Counted from the first letter of the stretch, positions 47,137 through 55,895 are shown. The stretch is 64,000 bases of DNA from Mesorhizobium sp. M1E.F.Ca.ET.045.02.1.1 (GCF_003952485.1 NZ_CP034447.1:5966501-6030500); one strand, 5' to 3'. A program made the numbers and translations. Notes: generated from the sequence alone by a model not told the origin.

Positions 47137-47469
47137 ATGCCTTTGAAATCCATGAAGAAGTTCCGCTCGGCCGTGGCCTTGCTCGCACTCGCTCTCACCA
47201 CCATTGAAATCGTCGGCACCGCCGTCCCGGCCCTGTCGCTGGTTGGCACCGCCGAGGCTCGCATCGGTGCGCCCTGGACGCCACGCAGCGCGGCGGGCGT
47301 CGCCCGCCGCACCACGACATGGCGTGTGCTCAGGCACACCACGACCTGGGTCGCCACGCTGCCGCCCGGCTGCGTCCGCACCAAGGTCAACGGCTTCGAC
47401 GTCTGGCGCTGCGGCGGCACCTATTACCGGCTCTATCAGGGCCGCTACATCGTGGTCGTCGTCGATTGA
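47137..47469 (+). CDS. Small secreted cysteine-containing protein
   Basis: The protein has 110 residues from ATG 47137 (AGGAGAAACGGAA upstream). A signal peptide is likely (VALLALALTTIEIVGTAVPALS). The mature part has an Arg/Thr-rich segment and two cysteines within CVRTKVNGFDVWRCGG, followed by an aromatic beta-rich end (TYYRLYQGRYIVVVVD). It seems to be one of the short periplasmic proteins common in rhizobia; function unknown. Its last 25 bp overlap the 3' end of the convergent regulator gene. Confidence 0.78.
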   Translation: MPLKSMKKFRSAVALLALALTTIEIVGTAVPALSLVGTAEARIGAPWTPRSAAGVARRTTTWRVLRHTTTWVATLPPGCVRTKVNGFDVWRCGGTYYRLYQGRYIVVVVD

Positions 47470-48977
47470 CCGGCGGACGCCGCGACGCCGAGGGCAAGTC
47501 TGACGCCCTCGGCGAGATGCTCGGCATCGGCCGGATTTTCAAACGGCACGCCTCGGAGGGCGTAATCGAGCGGAGAGAAAGGTTCGCCCTCGCCAATGAG
47601 GGCGATCTGCCGCCGCGCCTTCTCCATCTCCCCCATCTGGGCATAGCAGGCTGCCAGCCGCGTCCTGATCCAGGGCGCGGGGCGCGTCGCGAGTTCCAGC
47701 GCTTCCGCGGCCTGCCGGTATTCGCCCATCATGTAGAGCGCCAGCGCGCGGTCGAACTGGTACCAGTGCGGGTGCAGCGGATCGATGCGGATGCCGCGCG
47801 CCAGCCAGGTCAGCGCCTCCAGCGGCCGGCCGCGCATGGTGAGCAGCATGCCCATCTGCTCGATGCTGTCGGCATCGTAAGGATTGAGCTGCAGCGCGAT
47901 GCGCATGTGATGCTCGGCCGCCACATGGTCGCGCATATAGAGGCGGATCAGCGACTGCACGCGATGCCCCGTCGGCTGGTCGGGCGATAGGGCCAGTCCC
48001 TTGTCGGCGAGGTCGCGGGCATTTTCCAGCACCGCGTCGCTGGCGCGTCCGAATTCCCCATCCAGTGCCCGCGCCAAGGCGAGATAGGTGTAGGCCAGCC
48101 CGTAATTCGGATCCTTGGCGATCGCCGCTTCGAACAAGGCCTCGGCGCCGCGCTGGTCGGTCTGGGCCGGGTCGCGCAGCAGCGCAAAGCCGCGCAGCAG
48201 AAGCTCGTAGGCGGCAAGGCTGGTCACCGGCTTGCGCGAGGCCTGCTCCAGCCCGGCATTGGTGACCCGCGTGACCAGCCGGCTGACGATCTGTTCGACA
48301 ATCTCCCGCTCGATCGCGAACAGGCCGGCGCCTTGCGACTGGTAGCGGTCGCCCCAGAGCTGGCTCCCGGTGGCGATATCGACGAGGCTGACAGCCACCA
48401 CGACATGCTCGACCTGGCGGCGAAGCGATCCCTCGACAAGGTAGTCGGCGCCGATGCGGGCACGGATTTGCGGCCACTCGGCGCGGCCGAAGGAAGCGAA
48501 GGAGAAACTCGAATTGCGCGCCAGGACCGTGACGGTACCGAAGCGCGCCACGCCATTGATGATATCCTCGGCAAAGCCGTCGACCATCGCCTCGTCGGCC
48601 GGATCGCCGCTGTCGTTGCGAAAGCGCACCACCGCCACGATCGGCTGGCTGCTGATCTCAGGTGCGGCCTCGGCCTCGGCGGCAAGCATATAGCCTCGCT
48701 TGGAGACGGTGCGGACCATATCGTCGCCAAGCACCTTGCGGATCTCGCGGATCGATTGGGTGAGCGAATCCTCGGTGACATAGACGCCCGGCCAGACGAC
48801 ATCCATCAGCTCCGATTTCGGAACGACGCGGCCCATGTTGCGGGCGAGATGCGAAAGCAGCGCGTAGGCTTTCGGCCGGAGGTAGAGCGGCTCGTTGACG
48901 CCGCACAGCGTCCCCTTGGCAAGGTCGAGCGTGAACCCGCCAAACCGGAAGACCTGATCGGCCGTCGCCGTCGTCAT
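47445..48977 (-). CDS. CadC-like winged-helix regulator with TolB-like and TPR region
   Basis: The 510-residue protein has an OmpR-type winged helix at about 8-105 (LRPKAYALLSHLARNMGRVV, SIREIRKVLGD, SKRGYML) without a receiver domain. A TolB-N-like segment follows (about 115-240, IVAVVRFRNDSGDP and GADYLVEGSLRR). A series of tetratricopeptide-like helices runs from about 280 to 480 (LAYTYLALARALDG, AEALELATRPAPW). No membrane helix is evident between the domains, unlike CadC itself. Such proteins are frequent in rhizobia and regulate unknown targets. The stop lies inside the 3' end of the secreted-protein gene. Confidence 0.9.
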   Translation of the reverse strand: MTTATADQVFRFGGFTLDLAKGTLCGVNEPLYLRPKAYALLSHLARNMGRVVPKSELMDVVWPGVYVTEDSLTQSIREIRKVLGDDMVRTVSKRGYMLAAEAEAAPEISSQPIVAVVRFRNDSGDPADEAMVDGFAEDIINGVARFGTVTVLARNSSFSFASFGRAEWPQIRARIGADYLVEGSLRRQVEHVVVAVSLVDIATGSQLWGDRYQSQGAGLFAIEREIVEQIVSRLVTRVTNAGLEQASRKPVTSLAAYELLLRGFALLRDPAQTDQRGAEALFEAAIAKDPNYGLAYTYLALARALDGEFGRASDAVLENARDLADKGLALSPDQPTGHRVQSLIRLYMRDHVAAEHHMRIALQLNPYDADSIEQMGMLLTMRGRPLEALTWLARGIRIDPLHPHWYQFDRALALYMMGEYRQAAEALELATRPAPWIRTRLAACYAQMGEMEKARRQIALIGEGEPFSPLDYALRGVPFENPADAEHLAEGVRLALGVAASAGQSTTTTM

Positions 48978-49121
48978 CGGGAACCCCTTCCCGGCCCGCG
49001 CAATACCCGATCGATCCCGCTCAACGGGGCATGCGCATCGCCATTATTGCCCACTGCGCAATTTCGATCAAACTGGCTGTCGGCGCGGTGGCTAGTGTCG
49101 CCCCGCCAAATGCGAGGAGCC

Positions 49122-49955
49122 ATGAACCCGACCGAGAAAGCGCTGTGGTTTGTCGAAAGCCATCTGCCCGATGCGATTTCGCTCGACGATGTCGCGGCAA
49201 GCAGCGGCGTGTCGCGCTTCCACGTGACGCGTGCCTTCGGCGCCGCCACCGGACGGTCTGTCATGGGCTATATGCGGGCGCGCAGGCTCAGCGAAGCGGC
49301 GCGCCAGCTTGCCGGCGGCGCGCGCGATATCCTGGCCGTCGCGCTCGAAGCCGGCTATGGCTCGCATGAGGCTTTCACGCGGGCTTTTCGCGAGCAGTTC
49401 GGCACCACGCCGGAGTTGGTGCGCGCGCAAGGCTCGACCCAGACCCTCGACCTCGTGGAGCCTATTCTAATGGACAGTTCCCTTCTCACCACGCTCGAGT
49501 CGCCGCGCTTCGAGACCAGCCGCCCCTTCCTCATCGCCGGTCTCGGCGAGCGCTACAGCTGCGAGACCAGCGCCGGCATTCCGATGCAGTGGCAGCGCTT
49601 CGGGCCCTATATCGGCAACATCCCCGGCGAAGTCCCCGGCGTCTTCTACGGCGTCTGCGTCAATGGCGACGACGCCGGCAATTTCGACTACATCGCCGGC
49701 GTCGAAGTGTCGGATTTCTCCGACCTGCCCAAGGAGTTTTATCGCGTGCGGGTGCCAGCGCAGAAATATGCGGTGTTCGCGCATCGCGAGCACATCTCGA
49801 CCATCCGCCGGACCGTCAACACGATCTGGAACAAATGGCTGCCGGGCTCCGGCCATGAGATCGCCGACTCGCCGGAATTCGAGCGCTACGGGCCTGAATT
49901 CGATCCGGATACCGGCAATGGCGGGCTGGAAATCTGGGTGCCGGTGAAAGGTTGA
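49122..49955 (+). CDS. AraC-family regulator with GyrI-like effector-binding domain
   Basis: The protein has 277 residues from ATG 49122 (GAGGAG five bases upstream). The N-terminal double helix-turn-helix (DAISLDDVAASSGVSRFHVTRAF and EAGYGSHEAFTRAFREQFGTTP) is at about 15-105. The C-terminal half (about 125-277) is an AraC-E-bind/GyrI-like domain (PYIGNIPGEVPGVFYGV, GLEIWVPVKG). This HTH-first order resembles E. coli Rob and SoxS/MarA fused to a ligand sensor. It is divergent from the winged-helix/TPR regulator across 144 bp and followed by a mosaic repeat. Confidence 0.93.
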   Translation: MNPTEKALWFVESHLPDAISLDDVAASSGVSRFHVTRAFGAATGRSVMGYMRARRLSEAARQLAGGARDILAVALEAGYGSHEAFTRAFREQFGTTPELVRAQGSTQTLDLVEPILMDSSLLTTLESPRFETSRPFLIAGLGERYSCETSAGIPMQWQRFGPYIGNIPGEVPGVFYGVCVNGDDAGNFDYIAGVEVSDFSDLPKEFYRVRVPAQKYAVFAHREHISTIRRTVNTIWNKWLPGSGHEIADSPEFERYGPEFDPDTGNGGLEIWVPVKG

Positions 49956-49963
49956 GACGCTTT

Positions 49964-50160
49964 TCCCTTCTCCCCTTGTGGGTCCCCTTGTGGGAGAAGG
50001 TGTCGCCGAAGGCGACGGATGAGGGGTGTTCCAGCTTGGCGCAGACCTTCGCCAGCGTTAGACGCCACGACTGGAGCAGACGTCTCACTCCGCTGGAACA
50101 CCCCTCATCCGTCTCGGCGCTGCGCGCCGATCCACCTTCTCCCGCAAGGGGAGAAGGAAA
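49964..50160. repeat. Intergenic mosaic palindrome, family A, with a 12-bp tandem duplication
   Basis: Same family as 10889-11070 and in the same module orientation. The left arm has CCCCTTGTGGGT repeated directly (about 49973-49995), a 12-bp duplication not seen in other copies. The right arm ends CCCGCAAGGGGAGAAGG. It separates the AraC-GyrI gene from the convergent MarR-GNAT gene. Confidence 0.85.
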
Positions 50161-50166
50161 AGGCGC

Positions 50167-51102
50167 CTACAGCTCCAGATTCCAGGTCTGGCCGACCAAG
50201 TCCTTGCCGAAGGAATGGTGGCGCTCTTCTTCCACCAGCTTGAAGCCCGCCGCCTGGTAGATGCGGCGGGCCGAGCCCAGTATGTCGTTGGTCCACAGCG
50301 TCAGCGTCTTGTAGCCCTTGGCGCGCGCGAAGGCGACGCATTCGTCGACCAGCCGCCGGCCGATGCCGAGGCCGCGCGCCGACGGCTCGACATAGAGCAG
50401 CCTGAGCTTCGCCACCTTGGGCGATTTGCGCATGACGAAAACCGAGCCGACCACCTCGCCTTCACGTTCGGCGATCCAGCCGCGCTCCCATTGCGGGACG
50501 AAGTTCTTGACGAACTCGCCGAGGATCTCGGCGACGAGCGCCTCGTAGGTTTCGTCCCAGCCATAGTCCTGCGCGTACAGCAGGCCCTGGCGATGCGTGA
50601 TCAAGCCGATGTCGCCGACCTGCAGCGGTCGCAGGATGTAAGGCACCTTGGGTTCGGGCTTGTCGCCGAGCAGGTCCTGTACCGTGCGCATCGCCTTGAC
50701 CAACCGCTCCTGGTCGGCGGGCGCGAGACGATCGAGCAGCGTCCGCACCTGGTCATGCGAATCCTGGTTGAGCGGCGCGAAGGCGTCCCTGCCCGCGGGC
50801 GTGAGCGCGATCGGCGAGCGCCGCGCATCGGCCTCGGAAGCGATGCGCTCGACCAGGCCGCGCTCCTCTAATTTCTTCAGCAGACGGCTGACATAGCCTG
50901 GGTCGAGGCCGAGGTCGCGCACGAGATCGGTGGCGACGAGCCCGTTGCGATGGGCAAGCTCGTAAAGCACCCGCGCCTCGGTCAGCGAGAACGGGCTTTT
51001 CAGCAACCCTTCGTCGAGCAGGCCGATCTGGCGAGTGTAGAAACGGTTGAAGGCGCGCACGGCGTCGATGCGTTGCTTGCCCGGGTGATCGTGGATGGTC
51101 AT
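50167..51102 (-). CDS. MarR-GNAT fusion: winged-helix regulator with acetyltransferase domain
   Basis: The protein has 311 residues from ATG 51102. Residues 1 to about 150 are a MarR-type regulator (FSLTEARVLYELAHRNG, DPGYVSRLLKKLEERG, DARRSPIALT). Residues about 160-311 form a GNAT acetyltransferase (VAKLRLLYVEPSARGLGIGRRLVDE with the Q/RxxGxG/A acetyl-CoA loop, AGFKLVEEERHHSFG). MarR-GNAT fusions are widespread, but their acetyl acceptors are mostly unknown. A perfect dyad TTGAC-TTA-GTCAA upstream (51141-51153) is a likely operator. A longer opening to 51396 is rejected, since it would cross that site. Confidence 0.93.
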   Translation of the reverse strand: MTIHDHPGKQRIDAVRAFNRFYTRQIGLLDEGLLKSPFSLTEARVLYELAHRNGLVATDLVRDLGLDPGYVSRLLKKLEERGLVERIASEADARRSPIALTPAGRDAFAPLNQDSHDQVRTLLDRLAPADQERLVKAMRTVQDLLGDKPEPKVPYILRPLQVGDIGLITHRQGLLYAQDYGWDETYEALVAEILGEFVKNFVPQWERGWIAEREGEVVGSVFVMRKSPKVAKLRLLYVEPSARGLGIGRRLVDECVAFARAKGYKTLTLWTNDILGSARRIYQAAGFKLVEEERHHSFGKDLVGQTWNLEL

Positions 51103-51140
51103 GGATGTTCCTCCTGCCCTGCTCAGGATCAACCATTTAG

Positions 51141-51153
51141 TTGACTTAGTCAA
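51141..51153. promoter_or_regulatory. Dyad operator upstream of the MarR-GNAT gene
   Basis: TTGACTTAGTCAA: perfect 5-bp arms around three bases, about 40 bp upstream of the start at 51102. The size and AT-rich flanks fit a MarR-family site. The left arm could double as a -35 element. Confidence 0.5.
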
Positions 51154-51240
51154 TAAATCGATCAGTGGAGCTTCACAATCTTGCGAGGTTCCACTCGTCA
51201 TTGACGCCGGATACGGTGAGGTGGACGCGGAGATAGTGTG

Positions 51241-51423
51241 ATGGAAAACATTCGACCCATTAAGACCGAAGCCGACTACGACTGGGCGATTGCTGAGATC
51301 ACCCACTATTTCGAGAATGAACCGGCCATCGGCAGCCCGGAAGCCGACCGCTTCGACGTGCTGGCATCCCTTACGGAGGCTTATGAAGCCAAGCATTATC
51401 CGATTGAGACGGCGGCGAGATAA
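51241..51423 (+). pseudogene. HigA-like antitoxin, truncated after the N-terminal part
   Basis: The 60-residue product begins MENIRPIKTEADYDWAIAEI and continues with ENEPAIGSPEADRFDVL, which is the N-terminal region of HigA-type antitoxins of about 120-130 residues. The helix-turn-helix half that should follow (YxAxEAxRYRMEVGGLTQADLA-like) is missing: the frame ends in TAAR and a stop. No toxin gene is adjacent. It looks like a remnant, or a short variant that might still fold or bind a toxin elsewhere. Confidence 0.7.
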
Positions 51424-51429
51424 GCACCC

Positions 51430-52566
51430 TCACCCCATCGGAAGTGTCGGCCAGAACTCCACGATTCGGCCATCGGAAAACACTGCAATCGCCCCGAAAT
51501 GCTGCAGCACCGCCTCACTCTGCGTCGGCCGCAGGAAGGCGTAGTCTCCGGGCTTCACATTCGCCCCGGCCGGCAGGCCCATGAACTGTTGGTTGGACGA
51601 TAGCCCGACCAGGCCATTCGGTTTCATGCCTTTGGGGAACACCGGCTCGGCCATCCACTTGCCGCCGTAGAGATAGCAGCCCTTGCGCGGGAAGAGGCCG
51701 AGCGCCTGCAGCGTGCGGGAAACCGCTGCCGGGCCGGGCAGCACCGGATCGAGCGCCTTCAGGATCGACGTCGCAATGAAGGCGGCCGGCTGGAAGCCGT
51801 CTAGGCCGGGCGTGTCGAAATCCTTGGGCAGCACGAAGGCCGAGCCGATCGAGACTTCGTTGGCCACGCCTGAGCCATGCAACAGCGCCGTCCTGGATCC
51901 GCCGATGTTGAGGATGCGGCGCTGGTCCGGTCCGAGGACGGCGACGAATTCGGCGGCTTTCGCCGATGCCTGCTTCAGCGCCTTGGCCGCGCCGCCGAAC
52001 AAGCCGGGGATTTCCGGCGCATGCGCCTCATAGGCCATGATGCCTTCGCAGCGCAGGCCCTTCGGGATCGTCAGCGCCTTGATCTCGGCGGGACTGGAAA
52101 AGCCGCCGCGGTGCAGCCCGACATCGACCTCGAAGGCGAAACGCAATTCGGCATCGAGCGCGGCGGCTAAAGCGCCATACTCTGCCAGCCGCTCCGGCGT
52201 GTCGATCAGCCAGCAGACGCGCGACCGCCAGCCGGCGCCGCCCTTGGTCAGCGCCGCCTTGACGGCACCCATCGGCATCGGCTTGCCATAGAGCAGGTCG
52301 CCTTCGGGAAAGGCGTCGAGCACGGCTTGCGTCACCGGCGGATGGAAGGTCATGAAGCGGCTGGTGCCGAGCGCTCTGGCGATATGCGCAAGCAGCGGCA
52401 GGCAAGGCAGCGACTTGTCGACCAGCCGCACGGCAAGGCCAGGCGCCAGCCTCTGCTTCACCAGCGCGATGTTGGCGTCGAGCCGGTCGCGGTCGAGCAC
52501 CAGGCAGGGCCGAAAGATATCGGCCGCCTTCAGCGCCTTCGACAGCTCGGCAAAATAGGCGCTCAT
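51430..52566 (-). CDS. DSD1-like PLP enzyme (D-threonine aldolase/alanine racemase N-fold)
   Basis: The 378-residue protein has an N-terminal PLP barrel: the probable Schiff-base lysine is in RLVDKSLPC (about 47-55), with a His/Glu phosphate-site region IMAYEAHAPE and NIGGSRT. The C-terminal beta-domain ends HFGAIAVFSDGRIVEFWP. Relatives cleave D-threonine or dehydrate D-serine, but the substrate here is not certain. Its start overlaps the stop of the flavoprotein gene by four bases (ATGA), so the two act in one pathway. Confidence 0.85.
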   Translation of the reverse strand: MSAYFAELSKALKAADIFRPCLVLDRDRLDANIALVKQRLAPGLAVRLVDKSLPCLPLLAHIARALGTSRFMTFHPPVTQAVLDAFPEGDLLYGKPMPMGAVKAALTKGGAGWRSRVCWLIDTPERLAEYGALAAALDAELRFAFEVDVGLHRGGFSSPAEIKALTIPKGLRCEGIMAYEAHAPEIPGLFGGAAKALKQASAKAAEFVAVLGPDQRRILNIGGSRTALLHGSGVANEVSIGSAFVLPKDFDTPGLDGFQPAAFIATSILKALDPVLPGPAAVSRTLQALGLFPRKGCYLYGGKWMAEPVFPKGMKPNGLVGLSSNQQFMGLPAGANVKPGDYAFLRPTQSEAVLQHFGAIAVFSDGRIVEFWPTLPMG

Positions 52567-53864
52567 TGTCGGATGCCAAAAGGACCGGGCTCGATGCCGA
52601 ACAGGCCGGCCATGTAGGGCGACACGAAACGGTTTTCGGGATCGATGTCTCGCCGCACCGCCATAGCATCATCCCAGCACGGATATAGTTTCTTGAAGTC
52701 CGCGGCCTTGAGGCTGTGCATCTTGCCCCAATGCGGCCGGCCGCCATACTTCAAGAAGATCGGCTCGGCCGCGCGCATGAAGGGCAGCGGATCGTTCGCG
52801 GCATCGTGATGGATGGCGATCGAGCAGGTCAGCCTCTTGTGGAAGGGCGAAAGCCAGAACGCGTCGGGCGCTACCGAACGCACCTCCATCGGGAAATAGA
52901 CTTCCGGAAAGTGCTTCTCCGTCAATTCGATGATCTCGGCCAGGGCCTTCGGACCATCCTCGTAAGGCAGGTGGTATTCCATCTCGTTGAACCTGGTGCG
53001 GCGGTCGCTGACATAGACGTTGAACCAGTCCTGCACATAGTCCTCTGACGGTACCTTTTTCACCGCGCCCTTGATCAGCGCGCGGCGCAGCGAGGGCAGC
53101 CAGCGCAGCATGGTGCGCAGCTTGCGCAACGTCGCCAGCCCCTCCTCGTCGTCCTCGGTCGGCCGAGCCGTCGTCGGCTGGTCGCTGAGATCGCTGGCGA
53201 TGAACTGCGCGTAGCCGGAAAACGGGATGTAGTAGAACTCGGCCGAGCGGTGCGCGGCCATCATCGTCTCGAAGTCGCGCAGCATGTCACCGATCGGCAG
53301 CACCCATTTGCGGCGGCGCAGCCGATAGGTCGGGACGTTGTTCATCGTCACTTCGGTGAGCACGCCGAAGGCGCCGAGCGCGACACCGGTGGCGTGGATC
53401 ATGTCCTGATCCCCTGCGCGGCTATATTCACGCAGCTTGCCCTGCCCGTCGACGAATTGCACCGTCTCGAGTTGCGTGTGATAGGCGCCGAGCGTCGGGC
53501 CGGAGCCATGCGTGGCGGTGCCAAGCGCGCCGCCGATCGCCTGGCGGTCGATGTCGCCCATATTGGGCAGGCCCTGGCCGATATCCTGCAGGATGTGCAT
53601 CAAGGCGCCGAGCCGCGTGCCCGCCCTCACCCGCGCGCGGCTGGCCGCGGCCTCGTGCGAGACCAGCCCCTCGATCTTCTCCAGCGAGACGATGGTGCCG
53701 TCCGACTGCACCAGCGGCGTGAAGGAATGACCGGCGCCGGCGACGCGCAGCGGTCCGGGCGCCGAGCGCACCAGTTCGACCAGTTCGCCGGCGTCGGCGG
53801 GTGTCGCGATCAGCTTCGGCGCGGCCTTCACGAAGCCCGACCAGTTGCTCCAGGCGTTCGCCAT
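52563..53864 (-). CDS. FAD-linked sugar/alditol oxidase (D-arabinono-1,4-lactone oxidase family)
   Basis: The protein has 433 residues from ATG 53864. The N-terminal PCMH-type FAD domain contains RVAGAGHSFTPL (about 40-51), where the His commonly binds FAD covalently, and GGALGTATHGSG (about 110). The C-terminal ALO domain contains RPHWGKMH (about 385), a family motif near the active site. Members oxidise sugar alcohols or aldonolactones with oxygen. It is co-transcribed with the DSD1-like enzyme (4-bp overlap) and 13 bp downstream of the MFS gene on the same strand, which may import the substrate. Confidence 0.9.
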   Translation of the reverse strand: MANAWSNWSGFVKAAPKLIATPADAGELVELVRSAPGPLRVAGAGHSFTPLVQSDGTIVSLEKIEGLVSHEAAASRARVRAGTRLGALMHILQDIGQGLPNMGDIDRQAIGGALGTATHGSGPTLGAYHTQLETVQFVDGQGKLREYSRAGDQDMIHATGVALGAFGVLTEVTMNNVPTYRLRRRKWVLPIGDMLRDFETMMAAHRSAEFYYIPFSGYAQFIASDLSDQPTTARPTEDDEEGLATLRKLRTMLRWLPSLRRALIKGAVKKVPSEDYVQDWFNVYVSDRRTRFNEMEYHLPYEDGPKALAEIIELTEKHFPEVYFPMEVRSVAPDAFWLSPFHKRLTCSIAIHHDAANDPLPFMRAAEPIFLKYGGRPHWGKMHSLKAADFKKLYPCWDDAMAVRRDIDPENRFVSPYMAGLFGIEPGPFGIRQ

Positions 53865-53877
53865 CGTCACCTCCCGC

Positions 53878-55062
53878 TCAGGCTGGAATGCGGCGCCGCG
53901 CAACCAGCGCGAAGATGCCGAGCAGCGCCACGCTGGCGAGCGCGGTCGCGGCTGCGAATTCCGGCACGGGGCGGAAATTGTCGCCGTCGATCAGCAGCGA
54001 GGCCGCGATCGGCCCTATGGCGAGGCCGAAGAGCTGCGCGGCGGGCACCAGGAGTACCGCTGTTCGTGTCTCGTCGGCGGTGATCGCGAGCCGGATCTGG
54101 TAAGGCACGATGAACAGCAGGATGAAGCCCATCACCAACGCCACCGCCCAGAAGACTAGGAGCCCCGGTCCCGACGCCAGCAGCGCCGAGCTGACGGCCG
54201 CGACCGCGCCGATGACGGTGATGGCGAGGCGGTAGTCGATGTGCGCCTCGAACACGGTCGCGGTCATGGCGCCTACCACCTGCGCGGCGAGGCTTGCCGA
54301 AACCATCAGGCCGACGGTGCGGCCGTCGATGCCGAACTCGGCGCCGAGCGGCTCGAGAAAGGCCCAGACGGCGCCGAAGAACATGAAATAGCAGAAGATC
54401 GAAAGCAGCGCGGTGATCGCCGGTATGGTGAGCACGTTGGCAAAATGCTCTTCCTTAGGCAGGTCCGCATAATCGTCCGGCACGGTCCAGGCGACGACGA
54501 GCGACAGAAGGCAGACCACGCCAAGCGCGATGAAGCCGCCGGCCGAGCCGGCCGCGGGCACGGCATAGAGCGCAAGCAGCAGCGCCAGCGCGCATTGCGC
54601 CAACGTCTGCAGCGTGACGAAATAGCCGCCGATGCGCTCGGCCCGGCGCGAGCGGGCGATCAGCTCGGTGGCGACCGCGACCAGGCCGCCCTCCGCGAGC
54701 CCCGCCAGGGTGCGCGCGCCAATCAGCGCATTGGGGCTTGCGGCATAGGCCGTCCAGAAATTGGCGAGCGCGAGCAGGACGAGGAGCACAGCGCTCTTCC
54801 AGCGCATGCTGCGCGCCGACAAGAGCATCGCCACGATCGCGGAGCCTATGGCGATCGCGATCATCTCCGCGGTGGCGACCAGCGCCAGCTCGTCGCCGGT
54901 GACATGGCCTTCGCTGTAGAGCGCGCCGAGCAGCACCGGCTGCAATCCGAGGATGAGCAGACCGACCGAACCGATCCAGAGCGCCGAAGCGAGTTGCAGG
55001 CCGGTCGGATTGCCGACCAGCCAGTCGCTATCTTCCGATTGCACGGCATCGGTGACAGTCAC
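53878..55062 (-). CDS. MFS transporter, 12 helices
   Basis: The 394-residue protein has about 12 hydrophobic helices and a GARTLAGLAEGGLVAV segment typical of MFS motif regions. No specific substrate family is recognised. It is divergent from a TetR regulator, with two palindromic operators in the 120-bp gap, and lies upstream of the flavin oxidase and PLP-enzyme genes on its own strand, so these four genes may form one catabolic unit. Confidence 0.88.
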   Translation of the reverse strand: MTVTDAVQSEDSDWLVGNPTGLQLASALWIGSVGLLILGLQPVLLGALYSEGHVTGDELALVATAEMIAIAIGSAIVAMLLSARSMRWKSAVLLVLLALANFWTAYAASPNALIGARTLAGLAEGGLVAVATELIARSRRAERIGGYFVTLQTLAQCALALLLALYAVPAAGSAGGFIALGVVCLLSLVVAWTVPDDYADLPKEEHFANVLTIPAITALLSIFCYFMFFGAVWAFLEPLGAEFGIDGRTVGLMVSASLAAQVVGAMTATVFEAHIDYRLAITVIGAVAAVSSALLASGPGLLVFWAVALVMGFILLFIVPYQIRLAITADETRTAVLLVPAAQLFGLAIGPIAASLLIDGDNFRPVPEFAAATALASVALLGIFALVARRRIPA

Positions 55063-55093
55063 GAGCGCTCTCCCTTGCAGCCCGCATGAAAAA

Positions 55094-55108
55094 CTGACAA
55101 GTTGTCAG
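55094..55108. promoter_or_regulatory. TetR operator candidate 1
   Basis: CTGACAAGTTGTCAG: perfect 7-bp arms around one base, between the divergent MFS and TetR genes. Confidence 0.6.
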
Positions 55109-55117
55109 CATTTGACG

Positions 55118-55138
55118 AAACTGATACTTGATCAGTTT
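55118..55138. promoter_or_regulatory. TetR operator candidate 2
   Basis: Arms AAACTGAT (55118-55125) and ATCAGTTT (55131-55138) are perfect 8-bp complements around ACTTG. It lies 10 bp from candidate 1 and shares the ACTGA core, consistent with two sites for one dimeric repressor acting on both divergent promoters. Confidence 0.6.
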
Positions 55139-55182
55139 GTTGTCAACCGCGAAATCGCAGCTCTCACCGAGAGATTTGGCGC

Positions 55183-55809
55183 ATGACGGAAGCAAGACGA
55201 ACGGCGACGGAACCTCGGCGCAGGCCCAAGCAGGAGCGCAGCCGCGAGCGCATCGACGCGATCCTCGCCACGACCATGCGGCTGATCGGCGAGAAGGGCA
55301 TCGACGCGGTGACGATGAAAGAGGTCGGCGCGCTGGCCGGCGGGCCGATCGCCACCGTCTACCACTATTTTCCCTCGAAATCGGCGATTCTCGCCATGCT
55401 CTACGAGCGCTTCTCGGAGGAGAGCCGCGCGCGGCTCAGCGAGATCATCGCCAATGTGCGGCAGCGCGACGATGTGATCCCGGCGGCCGACCGGCTGCTC
55501 GACGATTATCGCGGCCGCGTCGCCGGCGATCCGGCAATCCAGGATCTGCAGAACGCGATCCAGGCCGACAAGGCACTCAAGAATCTCGACATCGCCGAGA
55601 CCAGGCGGCAGGCGGAGATGTTCTGCGAGACGGTCGCGCCGCTGATCGAGCCGGACCGGCGCGAGGCTTTCGCGCGCATCGTGTTCCTCATCTTCCAGCT
55701 CGCCGGCGGCGTCGTGCGGCTGGCGCTGACGCAGGACGAGGCGGAGGGGCGGCGCACGATCGAGGACTATCGCTCGATCATCCATGCGCAATTGCGGTTG
55801 TTTTTGTAG
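55183..55809 (+). CDS. TetR-family regulator of the MFS/flavin oxidase unit
   Basis: The 208-residue protein has the TetR DNA-binding domain at about 15-70 (RIDAILATTMRLIGEKGIDAVTMKEV, PIATVYHYFPSKSAIL). The variable C-terminal domain has a membrane-like hydrophobic helix (RIVFLIFQLAGGVVRL). It is divergent from the MFS gene with two candidate operators between them. Confidence 0.93.
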   Translation: MTEARRTATEPRRRPKQERSRERIDAILATTMRLIGEKGIDAVTMKEVGALAGGPIATVYHYFPSKSAILAMLYERFSEESRARLSEIIANVRQRDDVIPAADRLLDDYRGRVAGDPAIQDLQNAIQADKALKNLDIAETRRQAEMFCETVAPLIEPDRREAFARIVFLIFQLAGGVVRLALTQDEAEGRRTIEDYRSIIHAQLRLFL

Positions 55810-55851
55810 CTTTTGGCTTTTGCGAAGAATGGAGGCGTCGAGTTCCTTCGC

Positions 55852-55895
55852 GCCCCCCTCTGTCCTGCCGGACATCTCCCCCACTTGGGGGGAGA
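55852..55895. repeat. Half mosaic palindrome, family B
   Basis: Only one half of the family B element is present: CCCCCCTCTGTCCTGCCGG followed by CATCTCCCCC and GGGGGGAGATC. It matches the right half of the copy at 30910-31058. Confidence 0.75.
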
